DNA of 64,000 nt from Plasmodium coatneyi. Taxonomy: Eukaryota > Apicomplexa > Aconoidasida > Haemosporida > Plasmodiidae. Where the stretch lies: NCBI RefSeq assembly GCF_001680005.1, contig NC_033556.1:310001-374000 (forward strand). Reading direction: 5' to 3'. The notes beneath the pieces were generated by a model that was not told the origin of the DNA, ran no database searches, and saw only the letters and a program-made list of their open reading frames with translations. Each line of letters opens with the position of its first letter. Within the stretch, counting starts at the first letter, position 1. The translations under genes and the position numbers were made by a program. Of the stretch, positions 42,283-54,015 are shown piece by piece.

Positions 42283-45200
42283 ATGATCGTTTCTAATTAC
42301 TTACCTTGGCTGGTAGTTTATTTGATAGTCCTCCTGAGCGTTTCCCTCGCATTTATTCGAGATTCCCATTCGATTGTAGCAAATTTTAGTTCGTTAAAGA
42401 GGGCGCAGGGTGGGAATTGCTCTATCATAAGCAGTCATGTTAAGAGAAGAAAGTCGCTGCAGCTGCTCCCCCCAAATGGGGACCAGGACAGATGTGTGAG
42501 ACGGTATCATATCTTTTACTACCCTGATGATCGTGGGGGAGGCCATCCCCATAGGGGGAACTCTGCATTCGTTCGGAGTTTTAACAAAAGGAACTGCTTT
42601 TTAAAGCCAGCCATTTTTGCAAAAAGTGAGCAACATAAACTGTGGGCAGATGGGGTTCGTTCAATTGACGAACGCGTGGACCATGCGATGGAGGACGGTG
42701 TAAATGGAGCACCCACAAACAGAGACAAGCACCCCCATGAAGGATCAGATCATACTCATTGGGACGACGAATTCGACCTCATTAGCGACCACATATTAGT
42801 TAGAAAAAATAGGAAATCCATAAAAGAGCTCATGGAAGCAGGTATTTGGGGAGCTCCAAAAGAGAACGTCAAAATGATTAGAGAGAGAACAAACAAAAAA
42901 ATAAATTGGAACTACATCCTAAAAAAGAATAACAAACTTTTAAATGATAATGTGGATCACATATACAACGAAATTTACAACAAAGAAAATGTGGACGATA
43001 TATTTTTTGTCTTCGATACGAATCCGTATAATTACTTAAACGTCACCATGAGCGTCTTCTCTTTGTATAAAATTACTACCAGCTACTTGAATGAGAGAAG
43101 GCAGAGAGTGGGTTCCTCTCTTAAAGGGAGGAAGGTTAACGTGTTGCAATCAAGTGAGCCAAGTAACGTTCCACTGAATGCAGACCGGTCAAATGATAAT
43201 TTCTTCACCATGGATGGGGAGGACACCTACGGAGAGGTAGACGATCGAAATATACTGAAACTGAAGGAAGAAAGGAGGAGACTAACTCACGTCACACGCA
43301 ACAGGAACTTTATGCGAATAGTAGGCAGCATAAACAAGCACCTTAAAATTATATATAAAATATTTTCCACCAATGAGAAATTAACAAAGTACGAAAAGAA
43401 CAAAGACATGTATAAATTTATTCCCTACATAAATATCAAGGATATAATAACCATTTTGAAATGCTTTTCCATTTTGAAGTTGGACCACACGAACATTTTT
43501 AAGTACATATATTTTTTCCTCGTTTTTTTTATGGACCAATTTGATATGTTCCTTCTGTGTGAGGCCGTTTACCTCTGCTTGGTGAAGAAGATTTACGTCC
43601 GCCCGCTCTTTCTGAACTTTTCCAAGCATCTTCTAAGGTACCTGCAGAGGGGCGATCAGGAAAAGAATACTGAAAACAGTATTGGAACCGTTGATGCTGT
43701 CACGAAGGATGACTCTATCACGCCTGCTGATGAACAGGCCTCACCCTACGACGAACTAAACTTGGAAACCTTCCGTCGCAACATGGAGCAAGCACTGCAT
43801 AGGGACGACCCCGAACCGGATCACTTTGCCTCCTCCCCCTTTCACATGAAGCATTTCACCTACTCCATCTACCACGACGCCAACTACTCCTGCTTGAACA
43901 GTTCGCAAGATGAGTTGGCGAAGGAAAAGGCACAAAAAAGTGAAGATGTAAAGAATAGATATGCTGCCCAAGATTTGAGACACGCCAAAAAGGAGTTCAT
44001 CGATTCGGGAGAAGTACAAAACAAATCGAAGGAACAAACAGATGTGATGTCCCCCCTGGTGGATAGTCGACGCATCTGCTTCCCTGTATACTGTCTATAC
44101 ACCCTGTGCAAGTTCCCCTACACAAATATACAAATATTAAATATCGTCACGTCTCAAGTTATGGCAAAAGTACCAGAGCTAAGCATAGAAGAACTCATCC
44201 TATCCTTTTACAGTCTTGCTGAGTTTGAGATCGACAATCCAAAACTTTTGAATGTCCTGTTTTTGCAAATTTTTAAGTGTCTTCACTTTTTAGATTATAG
44301 AAATAACGGTCTGGTTACGAAGCTGATAAGGGCGTTGTACTTGGTTGACGGGGATATTTCTCCTCCTCCAGGTCAGGAGAAGCGCTGTGAAGAGGTAAAA
44401 ACGCTCATGGTTCATTATCTAGCCAAAATGGTCCTCCAGAATCGAAACAACTACACGCCGATCGAACTGGTGGACATCATTCGGTACATGTCAGCTTTCG
44501 CACACATCGACAGGGAGCTCTTCAACTTTGTCTATGAAATGCCTTTTTTAAAAAATTTAAACCAAGACACGTTGGACTATTACAAGAACAACGTCTACTT
44601 TAATCAGTCCTATTATGCCTACACGAAAGACAGCAGCGTTAACACGCCTATTGAAATAATGGTGTGTAAGCTGTACCAGTCGTACTTGGCGTACCGCGCA
44701 TGGGGGGTGGAATCACCACAGAAGGATGACACATCCACCCTGCAAACCATTCGCACTAAGAACGATAAGGTGAAGCCATTTCAGTATGGACCAAAACTAC
44801 TGCAGCTGTTCAAGCAAACCTACACAAACAACATGCGAATATCCTCCTACAGCTCCTCCTCACTGCACTACGAAATGGCAGATATAATTAAAAAAGATTT
44901 AAAAATTCCTTGCCATGTAGAATACGTAACAGACAAGGGACTGTTCATTGATATTGTGATACTTAGAGAGGACTTGGTAAAATTCGATGCGTCCCTTTCT
45001 AGACTTCGTGACATCGCCATAGAGGTGAATGGCCCGTTCCACTACAAGACCAAGTCGTACAGTGGGGGAATTCCACCCCTCAACACGAAAACGGTCGTCA
45101 AGCAGAGGTGAGCAGGCACGGAGGGGGCGGTGAGGCGGTTTCGCCTATCCCTGTTGATTGTTCCCCAGTTTGGCCACCTTTCACTTATTATTTTATTTTT

Positions 45201-45500
45201 GCACTTTTTTTCCAATTTTTTTTTGCACCATTTTCTTGCAGGCTGCTCGAGCACGACAACTGGCACGTCATCTCCCTCCCCTTTTGGGAGGTGAAGCCAT
45301 GGTAGGTTTGGGAGTTCCACTAGGGAACATGCGGACGCAACAACCGACCTGCTTTTTTTTTCACCCCCATTTTTACTACATATTTATCTCTTTTTTGCCT
45401 CCCCCGCAGGTTCAGCAAGAGCAGAAAGGAAAACTACATCATGAAAGTTCTCCCCGATGAACTGAAGTCCTTTTTCAGTGACAAAGTCGGGGCGTCCTAA
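42283..45500 (+). CDS. RAP-domain protein, putative organellar RNA-binding protein (3 exons)
   Basis: Exons are 42283-45107, 45242-45301 and 45410-45500, joined by GT-AG introns, giving 991 residues. The N-terminus has a hydrophobic, signal-peptide-like segment (MIVSNYLPWLVVYLIVLLSV), followed by a basic, Ser-rich stretch, as in bipartite apicoplast leaders. The middle is helical with low-complexity inserts. The C-terminus is a RAP domain: FIDIVILRE, then DIAIEVNGPFHY, then a stretch spanning exons 1 and 2 ending in the hallmark LLEHDNWHVISLPFWEV, then a final helix in exon 3. RAP proteins bind organellar RNA and act in mitochondrial or apicoplast rRNA and mRNA processing. Two introns cut the RAP domain, so annotation of exon 1 alone would lose its most diagnostic half. 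Which organelle is targeted is inferred from the leader only. Confidence 0.88.
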
Positions 45501-46727
45501 CCTTACCAAGCTGGGCGCTGCCATTGTGGTGAACGTCGTGATATTATTCAATATCATTGCAACTTCGTAACATTTCATTTATATTTTTTTTTTTTTTTTT
45601 TTGTCACTCGGGTCATGTCGTGGGGTTATTTGCAAAGCGTGTCACTCAAGCGTGATCGCTCGTATGGACAACCCCCATGTGGGATGCGTATTCCTATTTT
45701 CCACGTGCCCCCGAATTATCCTCTTCCCATTTTGCTCTTTTAATAAACGGAAAAAAAATAAATTAAAACATCCCTTAGGGGTAGTCCCTTGTTTGGAAAA
45801 AAAATAAATAAATGTCTGCTTCACGTTTGCTTGATTTTTAAGTTGCCACGGTGGGAAATAACGTGCATGCATATGTAACATACCTACATACTTTAATGAA
45901 GAGGACGAACAGGGACTTTTCCCCGCGCCACTCTCATGTTCCCCCATTTTTTTTCTGTTAAAAAAACCAAACGAATTCAACTGATCACAAGAGGGGGTGT
46001 TCCTCCTTTCGTATGTTATAGAAGGACACTTGCATTCCTCTCTCGTTTTGTTGCGCAGCGCCTTCTCTGGCGACATGGTAAATATAAAAAAAAAAAAAAT
46101 ACGCCTCGGTGTTGGCTACCCGCTGTGCTGAAAATTAGCGCGCCGTACCGAGCAACACTTTTCAAAAAAAAAAAAAAAAAAAAAAATTAAAGCAAAGTAG
46201 CCCCTATATGGTTACTATATTTGTATAAAAATATTATGTCACCCCAAACGCGCTAACCACTACGTCAAATTTTCCGAAAGGGCAAAAGTGGCATCAGTGG
46301 AGCTAAACTATTCAATTCAGCCACGAAGGCATATGCTTGTGCCCAAATGGTTAGCAAGAAGAAAAAAAAAGGGGAATAGGCATATAAACGTCAGATTGAA
46401 ACAAAACGACTACTTGGTTGGATTTTTCCCCCTGTTTTTTCCGGAAGAGCGAAGAGAAGAGGCAAAACGGGAAAGATTAAAGTGGCCGTTTTCTTCCTTG
46501 GGTTAATCGCTTGCAAGTGATGCGAAGAGGGTTCACCCCCAATTGGGAATAATATCAGGGAGGAATCGCTTTACATTTGGAATCTTGGACTGATTAGTAA
46601 AGGAACCCTGGCACGAACACGCTAAAACCGTCACCTTTGAGAGACGCCCCCTCTCTCCCGTGAAGCCTCCCAATTTACCTCAAAACGGTGGCCCACCAAC
46701 CTGCACCACCTCCCCCCTGTTGGAGCC
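45501..46727. other. Intergenic region between RAP gene and NSA2
   Basis: No gene is supported. It contains a T tract near 45585-45602 and an A tract of about 22 bases near 46165-46186. It holds the RAP-gene 3' UTR and the NSA2 promoter. Confidence 0.5.
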
Positions 46728-47507
46728 ATGCCACAGAACGACTACATCGAGCTGCACCGAAAGAGGTACGGCTACCGATTTGACTACTTTGAAAAGTCGC
46801 GAAAGAAGGAGGCGCGCAAAGTACACAAGGAAGCACTAAAAGCAAAGAAGCTTAGAGGAATAAAGGCAAAAATTTACAACAAGAAAAAATACACAGAGAA
46901 AGTAAATCTGAAAAAAACGATAAAGGCCCATGAACCGAAAGATGTAAAAACGAACACAAAAATAAATGACGATAATGGATTGCCATCGTATCTACTTGAC
47001 AGAACCCAAGTGAAAGGAACAAAAGTTCTAACCAACCTACTTAAACAGAAGAGGAAGAGCAAGGCAGGAAAATGGGAATTACCCATCCCGAAAATACAGG
47101 CCCTAAACGAGGCTGAAATGTTAAGGGTTGTCAAATCAGGAAAGAGGAGAAGAAAAACTTGGAAAAGACTCATCGATAAAATTTCCTTTGTTGGAAATGA
47201 CTTTACGAGGAAGAATCCTAAATTTGAAAGATACATTCGACCGAGTAGCTTACGTTTTAAGAAGGCCAACGTATACCACAGTGAATTAAAGACGACCTTC
47301 TCTCTTGATATAATAAGCGTGAAGGTCAATCCGCAGTCCAATTTGTATACCAACTTGGGCGTTATTACTAAGGGGACTATCATCGAGGTGAACGTCAGTG
47401 AATTAGGACTCGTTACGCAGTCCGGGAAGATCATTTGGGCCAAGTTCGCCCAGGTTACCAACAACCCTGAACTGGACGGCTGCATAAACGCGACACTGCT
47501 TGTGTAG
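46728..47507 (+). CDS. NSA2: Ribosome biogenesis protein NSA2 homologue
   Basis: The 259-residue product matches NSA2 (TINP1) from end to end and has the usual length of about 260. The N-terminus, MPQNDYIELHRKRYGYRFDY, and a following Lys-rich helix are hallmarks, as is LPSYLLDR near residue 88. The C-terminal half is an S8e-like beta-barrel domain ending in NPELDGCINATLLV. NSA2 is a nucleolar factor of the pre-60S particle needed for 27S pre-rRNA processing and nuclear assembly of the large subunit. There is no intron. The codon composition is like that of other highly conserved genes in the window, with few inserts. Confidence 0.95.
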   Translation: MPQNDYIELHRKRYGYRFDYFEKSRKKEARKVHKEALKAKKLRGIKAKIYNKKKYTEKVNLKKTIKAHEPKDVKTNTKINDDNGLPSYLLDRTQVKGTKVLTNLLKQKRKSKAGKWELPIPKIQALNEAEMLRVVKSGKRRRKTWKRLIDKISFVGNDFTRKNPKFERYIRPSSLRFKKANVYHSELKTTFSLDIISVKVNPQSNLYTNLGVITKGTIIEVNVSELGLVTQSGKIIWAKFAQVTNNPELDGCINATLLV

Positions 47508-47788
47508 GTGGCGCCGCGGCAAATTTGCTGAGCTGCCCCACGTTGCGTAGAAGTGAGTAACTTTGCGCAAAAATTTCCCCTTGCCGATTTGCTTCTCCAT
47601 TTTTGTAACATTCGCTTGATTTGTCGGGGACGTACTAGGAAGAGGACACACACGGTGGAATAGGATACCCGTGGCGGGCATTCCTCCGTGGAGTTGTTTT
47701 CCCCTTTTCCACCCCACCCATGCGTGCATATAAAACGTCCCCCATCGCGCAGGGACTTTTCTATTTCGCGTTGTTTTACCTTTCCCGT

Positions 47789-47819
<31 letters not shown>

Positions 47820-48802
47820 TACTTCCCTAACAAAATTTGTTTACACCCGCGCGTACGCGTGTCAAATGAGCATCGCCTGTACGGCTGATTGGAAAAAACA
47901 TGGCTGTCATTTGTCCTGTTTTTATGCGGCCAATTGGTGGACCCATTTGGGGGCCCTTTTCCATCCCGCCATGACAATCCTGCGAAATTTGCAAATCTTC
48001 CTTCGCGCCAGCTGAGAATGGAATGGCATTTCCCGTCGTCGGCTGGTATGTGGGCACATCTCGGCGTGCTTGGAAAGGAAAAGAAAGCGAAGGTCGAGAG
48101 GAATGTGCAACTCGTTTGCGGGACCCCAACCAAGCAGTCGTCTGGAATCAGCCAGCAGAGCAGCTAAGAGGCCGACTAACGCGGCAAACTGAGCGGCCAA
48201 TTTAATCTCCCCATTTCCGTGATATACCAGCCTCTCATCCCATTTTTTGCTTCCCTATTTTGGGGGAAAAAAACCGTTGCGATTGACGAGGCTGGAATTT
48301 TTTTTTTTTTTTTTTTACAAAAATGTGTACCCCCTTAGATCGCGTTTGCGTCCATTTTGTAGAACGGTCATTTTGAGAATGAGTCCATCGAAGCGAATAA
48401 ATAAATCTACCGACACACACACAGGTAAATTTTTTAAGTGCGTAAATAATTGCTCGCACGTGCCAATTCGCAGCACTTAGGTGTATGTGCCGTGTGTCGG
48501 TGATTGTGCCAACGCTACTCTTCTCGTCCTGAGATTAGCACCAAGCGTTGCGCCGAAATTGTGTGTCCACAAAGGTTCCCCATTTAGGGCAAGAATTTTG
48601 GAACGTCTCCTTTTTTTTCACATCCATTTGGAAGATTACAATTTATGACCCATCAGTAGCCACTTTCACGATTGTTCATCCTCCCGGGAGGAATCCAAAC
48701 GCATGTTGGAAGCACGCACAAGCGTGTGAGAGGCAGAAAATAAAGAAAGTGGGGGTAGATTCACGCCTGCTTCTTTCACAACATCTATGTCCAGCGCATC
48801 AA
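47508..48802. other. Intergenic region between NSA2 and TBCE-like gene
   Basis: No gene is supported. Long frames on the minus strand over 46874-48133 are antisense to NSA2. T tracts lie near 47798-47811 and 48298-48316. A same-frame extension of the TBCE-like gene back to 48548 is possible but lacks family similarity. Confidence 0.5.
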
Positions 48803-51429
48803 ATGGAAAACGTGTTCGACAACAAGAAGGAGCTGTCCGTCGGGATGCGGGTGTTCAGCTGCATCTTCGGCGATGAGAAAGGGGCACACGTCGAGGAGGT
48901 GCCCAATGGGGAAGGCGGGGCAGATGATGAATCCAGCTCCTCCGCCACGGGGTTGTCCGGCTGCGTGGCGGACGAAAACCTAATCAGGTACCTCTTCAAC
49001 GAGCAGAAAAAAGTAAAGGTAGGCACGGTGCGCTTCATCGGCACGCTGAAGAATCACCCACTTCCGAACAAGACGTTTTACGGGATCGAATGGGACAACA
49101 AAAGGGAGGGAAAGAACTTTGGGGATTTCAACAACGACGTTTACTTCGTCCCCTTACATCTACTCAAAAGGGAGAGAACAAAGAGATACTACAACGTGGG
49201 TGATCACACATTGGGTCACCACACCTTGGGCGATCACATATTGGACGACCAAACATTGGATATGCCAATCAAGCGAAACAAAGACTTTTTGGAAGAACTT
49301 CGCACTCGTAAGAGGCACCTGAAACCGTGCTCCTTCATGCCAATGGAAAAAATACACGTAGGGTTAACCTTTTTTCAAGCGCTGCATTTTCGATACATAT
49401 ATTTCTTCACCGACTCGGATCTCTACGTGGAAGATTATCAAACGAAGAAAACCAAACGGGTTCAATTTAGTGGAATCACAGAAGCAAGAAAATATTTCCA
49501 GAATTTTTACCAACTCACAAATATAACCCTAAATAAGTACTTAATATACACCTGTGGAGGCGATGACAAGATTGTTTTTCGCCACCTTCGTAGTTTGTCT
49601 CTCTGTGGGAATCTCCTCAGCCAGTGGAAGGACATTTTTCACATTATTAGCTTGGCGAAGGAGCTGTCTTACCTGAACGTCTCGGACAATAAAATGTTAA
49701 AGTTGAGTCTCGAATCGGTTCATCGGGAATTCTTGTGTGGTTGCATGTGCGCTGGTGGAAGTGCAGATAAAGAGGGACAATGTCAGGAAGGTACAGACGA
49801 AGCGGGGGGGGATCCACGCAAATGTAACCACTGCATGGAGGATAATCTAATCCGATTTGAACAGATTAAAGAACTATGCATTGACAACACGATGATCGAC
49901 TGGGAAGACGTCCTAATTTTGTCGTTCGTTTTTCCCAACATGGAAACACTTAGCTTGAAAAAGAACTACCTCACAAGCATCCCAATAAGGCACGTGGACC
50001 TTACCAACTCGCCTATCCTTCTGCAGTACGTCCAACGTGACAGACGTGAGAGGGGGGTTCATGCCGAAGCGCACAATGGGTTTTTACTTCGCCCCGTCGT
50101 GCAGGAGGGTGAAGAAGGCGCACCTACCGTGGAATCGAACGAGGCGGGGAATACCCCAACCAACGTGATGACCAGCGCGAGGGAGGAGACCGAGGGGGAG
50201 ATACACACGTTTAAGAAGCTACACAAAATAGTACTCAACGATAACTACCTGCACGATTATGAAGATCTGTTTTGCTTCATCTGCCAGGTGAAATCCATTC
50301 GGTCTGTCTTCCTAAAGAGGAACAAATTTGCAGACAGGGATGACCTAGTCACCGTTGCGGAGAAGGTATGCTCAGTGACGGGAAGGGAAGGCAATCAGGA
50401 CAATCAGGACAATCAAGACGGTGAAGGGGAAGATCCCCCCCCTGACCAACTCCACCAGATAAACGAAAAATTTAGCCACCTGAAGGAGCTCCTGCTGGAT
50501 GAAAACAAAATCATGAACTACAAAACTTTGCGAGATTTGTTCTACATTTTTTACCACCTGGAGACGCTAAATTACCAGAAGGGAAAAAACAATTTAAAGG
50601 TGAAGAAGGATCTCCGGTTCATATTCGTGGCCATCCTCCCCATGTTGCAAACACTCAATCGGAGCTACATAAACAAGAGCGAGCGCATAAATTCGGAGCG
50701 CTTCTTCATATCTCTTTACCAGAAGGATGACGTGGTCAGGGTGTTTAACGAGCCCGTTCTCGGTTGCCGCCATAGTGATCGTCTGGAGTGTCTGCACTAC
50801 GAGGCTTTGCAGGGTGAGTTCCCACTTGACATAAACTGCGCTTGCACTCTTTCTGTACCGCTACTACCCTGATTTTGCACCGATTTTGCACCGATTTTGC
50901 ACCGCTTCTACACCGTTTTGCCCCCTTGCAGACCAACCGAGCGCCGAAACCTCCAAAGGCATGCAGAGTAACCTCATCAATATCACCATCATCCCCGAAT
51001 TTATAAATTCCAAAAAATACGAAATCGTAAAAAAAAAGGTCAACAAGCACATGAACATAAAGGATTTGAAGTACCTCTGTTCGCGTCTATATTCTGTCCC
51101 CCTTCCGAAGATGCAATTATTCTACACGGACGAGGTGGGTCACTCGGGATAAATACACAAGGAAAAACATTTGTTGTGCAGTTTACCATGTACATATCGC
51201 CAGATTTGCTTTACGCCAAGATGGGCACGTCATCCGTTTGCGAAGCTTCCATTCGGTCATTACTCATCACTTCATTTCACCCACCCTTCGTTTTGTATCA
51301 TCCCATTTTGGCCCTTTTTTTTTTTTTTAGAACAACCCTATGTGCGTTGAAATTGTGGACAGCAACTCCAGTCTCTACACCTACGGAATTGACAACAACT
51401 CGAAGATAAAAATTACGATGGAGCAGTAG
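48803..51429 (+). CDS. TBCE: Tubulin-folding cofactor E-like protein (CAP-Gly, LRR, ubiquitin-like; 3 exons)
   Basis: Exons are 48803-50813, 50932-51134 and 51331-51429 with GT-AG introns (phases 1 and 0), giving 770 residues. A CAP-Gly domain lies at about 60-130, with VGTVRFIGTL, FYGIEWD and GKNFGDF. Leucine-rich repeats follow from about 255 to 630, interrupted by Glu/Gly-rich inserts. The C-terminal exons encode a ubiquitin-like domain. This order, CAP-Gly then LRR then Ubl, is that of TBCE, which with TBCB and TBCD handles alpha-tubulin during folding and dimer dissociation. The start at 48803 (MENVFDNKKELSVGMRVF) was chosen because homology-like sequence begins there; the frame is open back to 48548. 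A small repeat (DHTLG/HHTLG/DHILD) follows the CAP-Gly domain. A general cytoskeleton-associated CAP-Gly protein would be the alternative name. Confidence 0.8.
49197..49262 (+). repeat. Short coding repeat after CAP-Gly domain
   Basis: Four 15-base units encode GDHTL, GHHTL, GDHIL and DDQTL one after another. The pattern indicates recent slippage in an unstructured linker. Confidence 0.8.
50871..50903 (+). repeat. 11-bp tandem repeat in TBCE-like intron 1
   Basis: Three exact copies of GATTTTGCACC lie in the first intron, directly before the final pyrimidine-rich part and acceptor at 50931. The repeat brings thymine-rich blocks toward the acceptor. Confidence 0.9.
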
Positions 51430-52319
51430 ATGGACCTTTCGAGGAGTTTCCCCGTTGGATGAGGATGCTCAGATATGCATGTACAGGTGTGCGCACACTG
51501 CGTCATTTTTTTTTTTTACGTACTTTTGTGTCACTACAGCGTAACCCCCCCGGCTGTGCTCGTCTGTGTGCGTTCCGCAAGGGAGCAGCCATAAGTCGAA
51601 GCGGGGTTGGCGTTATCTCGTTTGTCATATTGTCACATTTCCAACATGTCACTTCCCCATTTTTATAAAGGAGGAATGTCAAAAGGAGGCACCTCCCAGC
51701 GTGACAACTGAAATCACCTTGGCCCTTTTTTTTTTGTAAAAATTGCCTACCTCGTTTGTAAGACCGACCAGCGTAATGCTAAAAATGTGTGCACGTGAAT
51801 GGACCCACGCACAAACACCCCTCTTACGAGTATACCCATGTGGAAAGAAAAACCATTCCACGAGTGACGTGTGCAGTGGAAGACAATTATACACGTGGCA
51901 GTTTTTTTTCCTTTTTATATACCCCCATGTACGTTAAAAGGAGGTAAAAAAAAAAAAAAAAAAAGGACAACATGCTAAAGTGGCACCTTCACTTCATTCT
52001 ATTTGACGCGTAACGGTGGGGGTGCAAAGACCTTTCCTCGTTTCACGAATTTTAAAAAAAACAAATGGCCATTATAGGCACTCCACGTTGGTAATATAAT
52101 CTATTCACATTTTTTTTCCCCCCCCAAAGGTGAGTTTATCACACAGGGGAAGAGCGATGTTTGTAAAGCTTCCATGCACGCTTCTTACCATGCAACGAGG
52201 ACAGATTTAATTTTTTGGGGTATATAAAAAAGGGGAGGAAAAAAAAAAAAAAAAAAAAAAGCACGCACTCACAGAGGTAGGCGCGAAAAGACAAACTCTT
52301 TACAGGTCCAACGCGAACC
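51430..52319. other. Intergenic region before the small ubiquitin-like gene
   Basis: No gene is supported. A tracts lie near 51945-51964 and 52239-52260. The immediate upstream part is the probable 5' UTR of the next gene. Confidence 0.5.
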
Positions 52320-52655
52320 ATGGAGGAACGCCCCACGGGCATGAGGAGCCTCCCCCTGACGGAAAAAAAAGGCGAGGCGAATAGGTTAATCCAGTCCAGC
52401 GCGGATGGCCCCACAAAGGAAGACCTAGAGATATATTTTCACCTGCCCAACGGAGAAACCCTCACAATGCTGGAGAACGGGGGCATAGAAATTGGGCACT
52501 TAAAACTGAAGCTGTCGAAACTGTTGGGGAAGCCATATCAGCAAATCTTCTTAACGTACAATAATATGTCCATGCTGGATCCCTTGTCTATAATCGACGT
52601 GATTAAGAAGACCAATTTGGAAAAAATCCACATCGAGGTGGGCTATTCAGACTAA
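52320..52655 (+). CDS. Small ubiquitin-like-fold protein of unknown function
   Basis: The 111-residue product has a disordered N-terminal 35 residues and a C-terminal half that reads like a ubiquitin-like fold. It starts with a strand (EDLEIYFHLPNGETLTML), then a helix with IGHLKLKLSKLLGKP, then IFLTYNNMSMLDPLSIIDVI and a last strand, KIHIEVGY. There is no C-terminal Gly-Gly, so it is not an obvious conjugation modifier. I do not recognise a named family. The ATG sits in a good context (AACCATGG), there is a clear stop, and composition is Plasmodium-like. The partner gene downstream is convergent (RPB10). Confidence 0.75.
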   Translation: MEERPTGMRSLPLTEKKGEANRLIQSSADGPTKEDLEIYFHLPNGETLTMLENGGIEIGHLKLKLSKLLGKPYQQIFLTYNNMSMLDPLSIIDVIKKTNLEKIHIEVGYSD

Positions 52656-52888
52656 CGCAATCTGCCTTTCTGCATGCTAAGTGGGTACAAATAAGTACTC
52701 CTTTTACTGTTTTTTTTTTTTTTTTACACACAATTAAACTGGAAAAAATTACATAATCGTCTTTCCCAAAAATATAATCACTTTTTTTCTGAACTGATCA
52801 GGTAAAAAAAAATTCATCTCCATTTTCAGTGTTACATTGATATGCGTATAAACATGGGGCCCCTCTGTTTGAAGCCCCTCACCTACAA

Positions 52889-53098
52889 CTACAACTTCCT
52901 TTCATAAATATTATAACAGAGAAGCTTGTCCATCATATCCGCGTGGGTAAGGATCATCCTCCTGCAACAGTATCTCGTTAAATTTAATTCGTCCAGGGCG
53001 TCACACTTGGATACTCCTTCTTCTAACTTCTTTTCGTACAGACTCCATAGGTTTCCGATAAGCTTCCCGCAGGTGAAGCAACGCACGGGGATGATCAT
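52889..53098 (-). CDS. RPB10: RNA polymerases I, II and III subunit RPB10 (ABC10-beta)
   Basis: The 69-residue product is a full-length RPB10. It begins MIIPVRCFTCGK and has the zinc-binding cysteines C7 and C10, plus the adjacent C44 and C45 in the hallmark RYCCRRM. LTHADMMDKLLCYN follows. RPB10 is shared by all three nuclear RNA polymerases and stabilises the RPB3/RPB11 side of the assembly. The length agrees with the usual 65-75 residues. It is intronless, converges with the small gene at 52320, and the 230-bp gap between them contains a T tract near 52711-52726. Confidence 0.97.
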   Translation of the reverse strand: MIIPVRCFTCGKLIGNLWSLYEKKLEEGVSKCDALDELNLTRYCCRRMILTHADMMDKLLCYNIYERKL

Positions 53099-54015
53099 TT
53101 TGGTTCTTCCTTTTTTCGGGGGCGTTGCTTTGGTTGGCGCGTGCGTACGTTTATATATATATGTATATTTATACGTTTTGCTTTATCCCTGAAAATGGGG
53201 TGCTCCTGGTTCGTTGCCTGCCAGTCGTCCTTCTTTCATGTACCTTCAGTTCACCTCGTGACGATGTCCCCGCTGAAAGGGAACTCCAAATACGCGTATC
53301 GTGCGACCCGTCTGTGACTAAGTAGTACCTTTTCCCACTGTTGCTCAATTTCTCCGTCGTTCTACCGCGCATATATATATGCATAAATACGGCTCTTTTT
53401 TGTAATGCCCCTTTTTTATTGTACTTCTTCCCTTGGGGCCACTTTCTGCTGTGCTCTGTTTTGCTAGGCTTCTCAAACGGGAGAGCAAAGCTTTTTAAAA
53501 ACAAGGAACAAAATTGTTCAGTTGAAAAAATAAACAAAAGGGAAAGAAAATAAACCCACAGTTTGTTCGCGTATTTGGTAGGTTCCCTTTGCGCGTCACA
53601 AAAATGGGTAAAATGAAAAAGAAAAAAAAAACGGGGTAAAATACAACGTTGCGAATACTGCATGAGGGCAATAGCCCCTTTCGGAATTTTTTTTTTTTTT
53701 TTTTTCGCCTCTTGTACGTGAAGCAGCGCTTCCCTGTGCAGCTCCCAAAATGGGAGGGCGAAAACGAAAGGAAAAAATAAATGGGCGAAAAAAAGGAGGC
53801 AATATTGGTGAGGAAAATAAAGGAGGGGAAACTACTTTTAAACGAGAGGGTCACCCCAATTAGGCAACAGCGGGTGGAAAAATAGCCACTGGAAATATGT
53901 TGTGCAAATGATGGGCATAAATGTTCCCATGTTTTCGTCAAAATTTTGCCAAATATTCTCCCCAACCCATCCGCTTTTCAACCGCTTTGCAGCCGCTTTG
54001 TTGCCACCCGCTGGG
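53099..54015. other. Intergenic region between RPB10 and the 958-residue gene
   Basis: No gene is supported. It holds the RPB10 promoter and the 3' UTR of the neighbouring minus-strand gene. There are T tracts near 53688-53705. Confidence 0.5.

Noticed and set aside
46874..48133. 419-residue open frame on the minus strand
   Set aside because: It is antisense to NSA2, a clear gene, for more than half its length and its composition is a mirror of the NSA2 codons.
48548..48802. Earlier start for the TBCE-like gene
   Set aside because: The 85 upstream residues are in frame but look like translated UTR (mixed Cys, Phe, His, Pro) with no family similarity, whereas the frame from 48803 leads straight into the CAP-Gly region.
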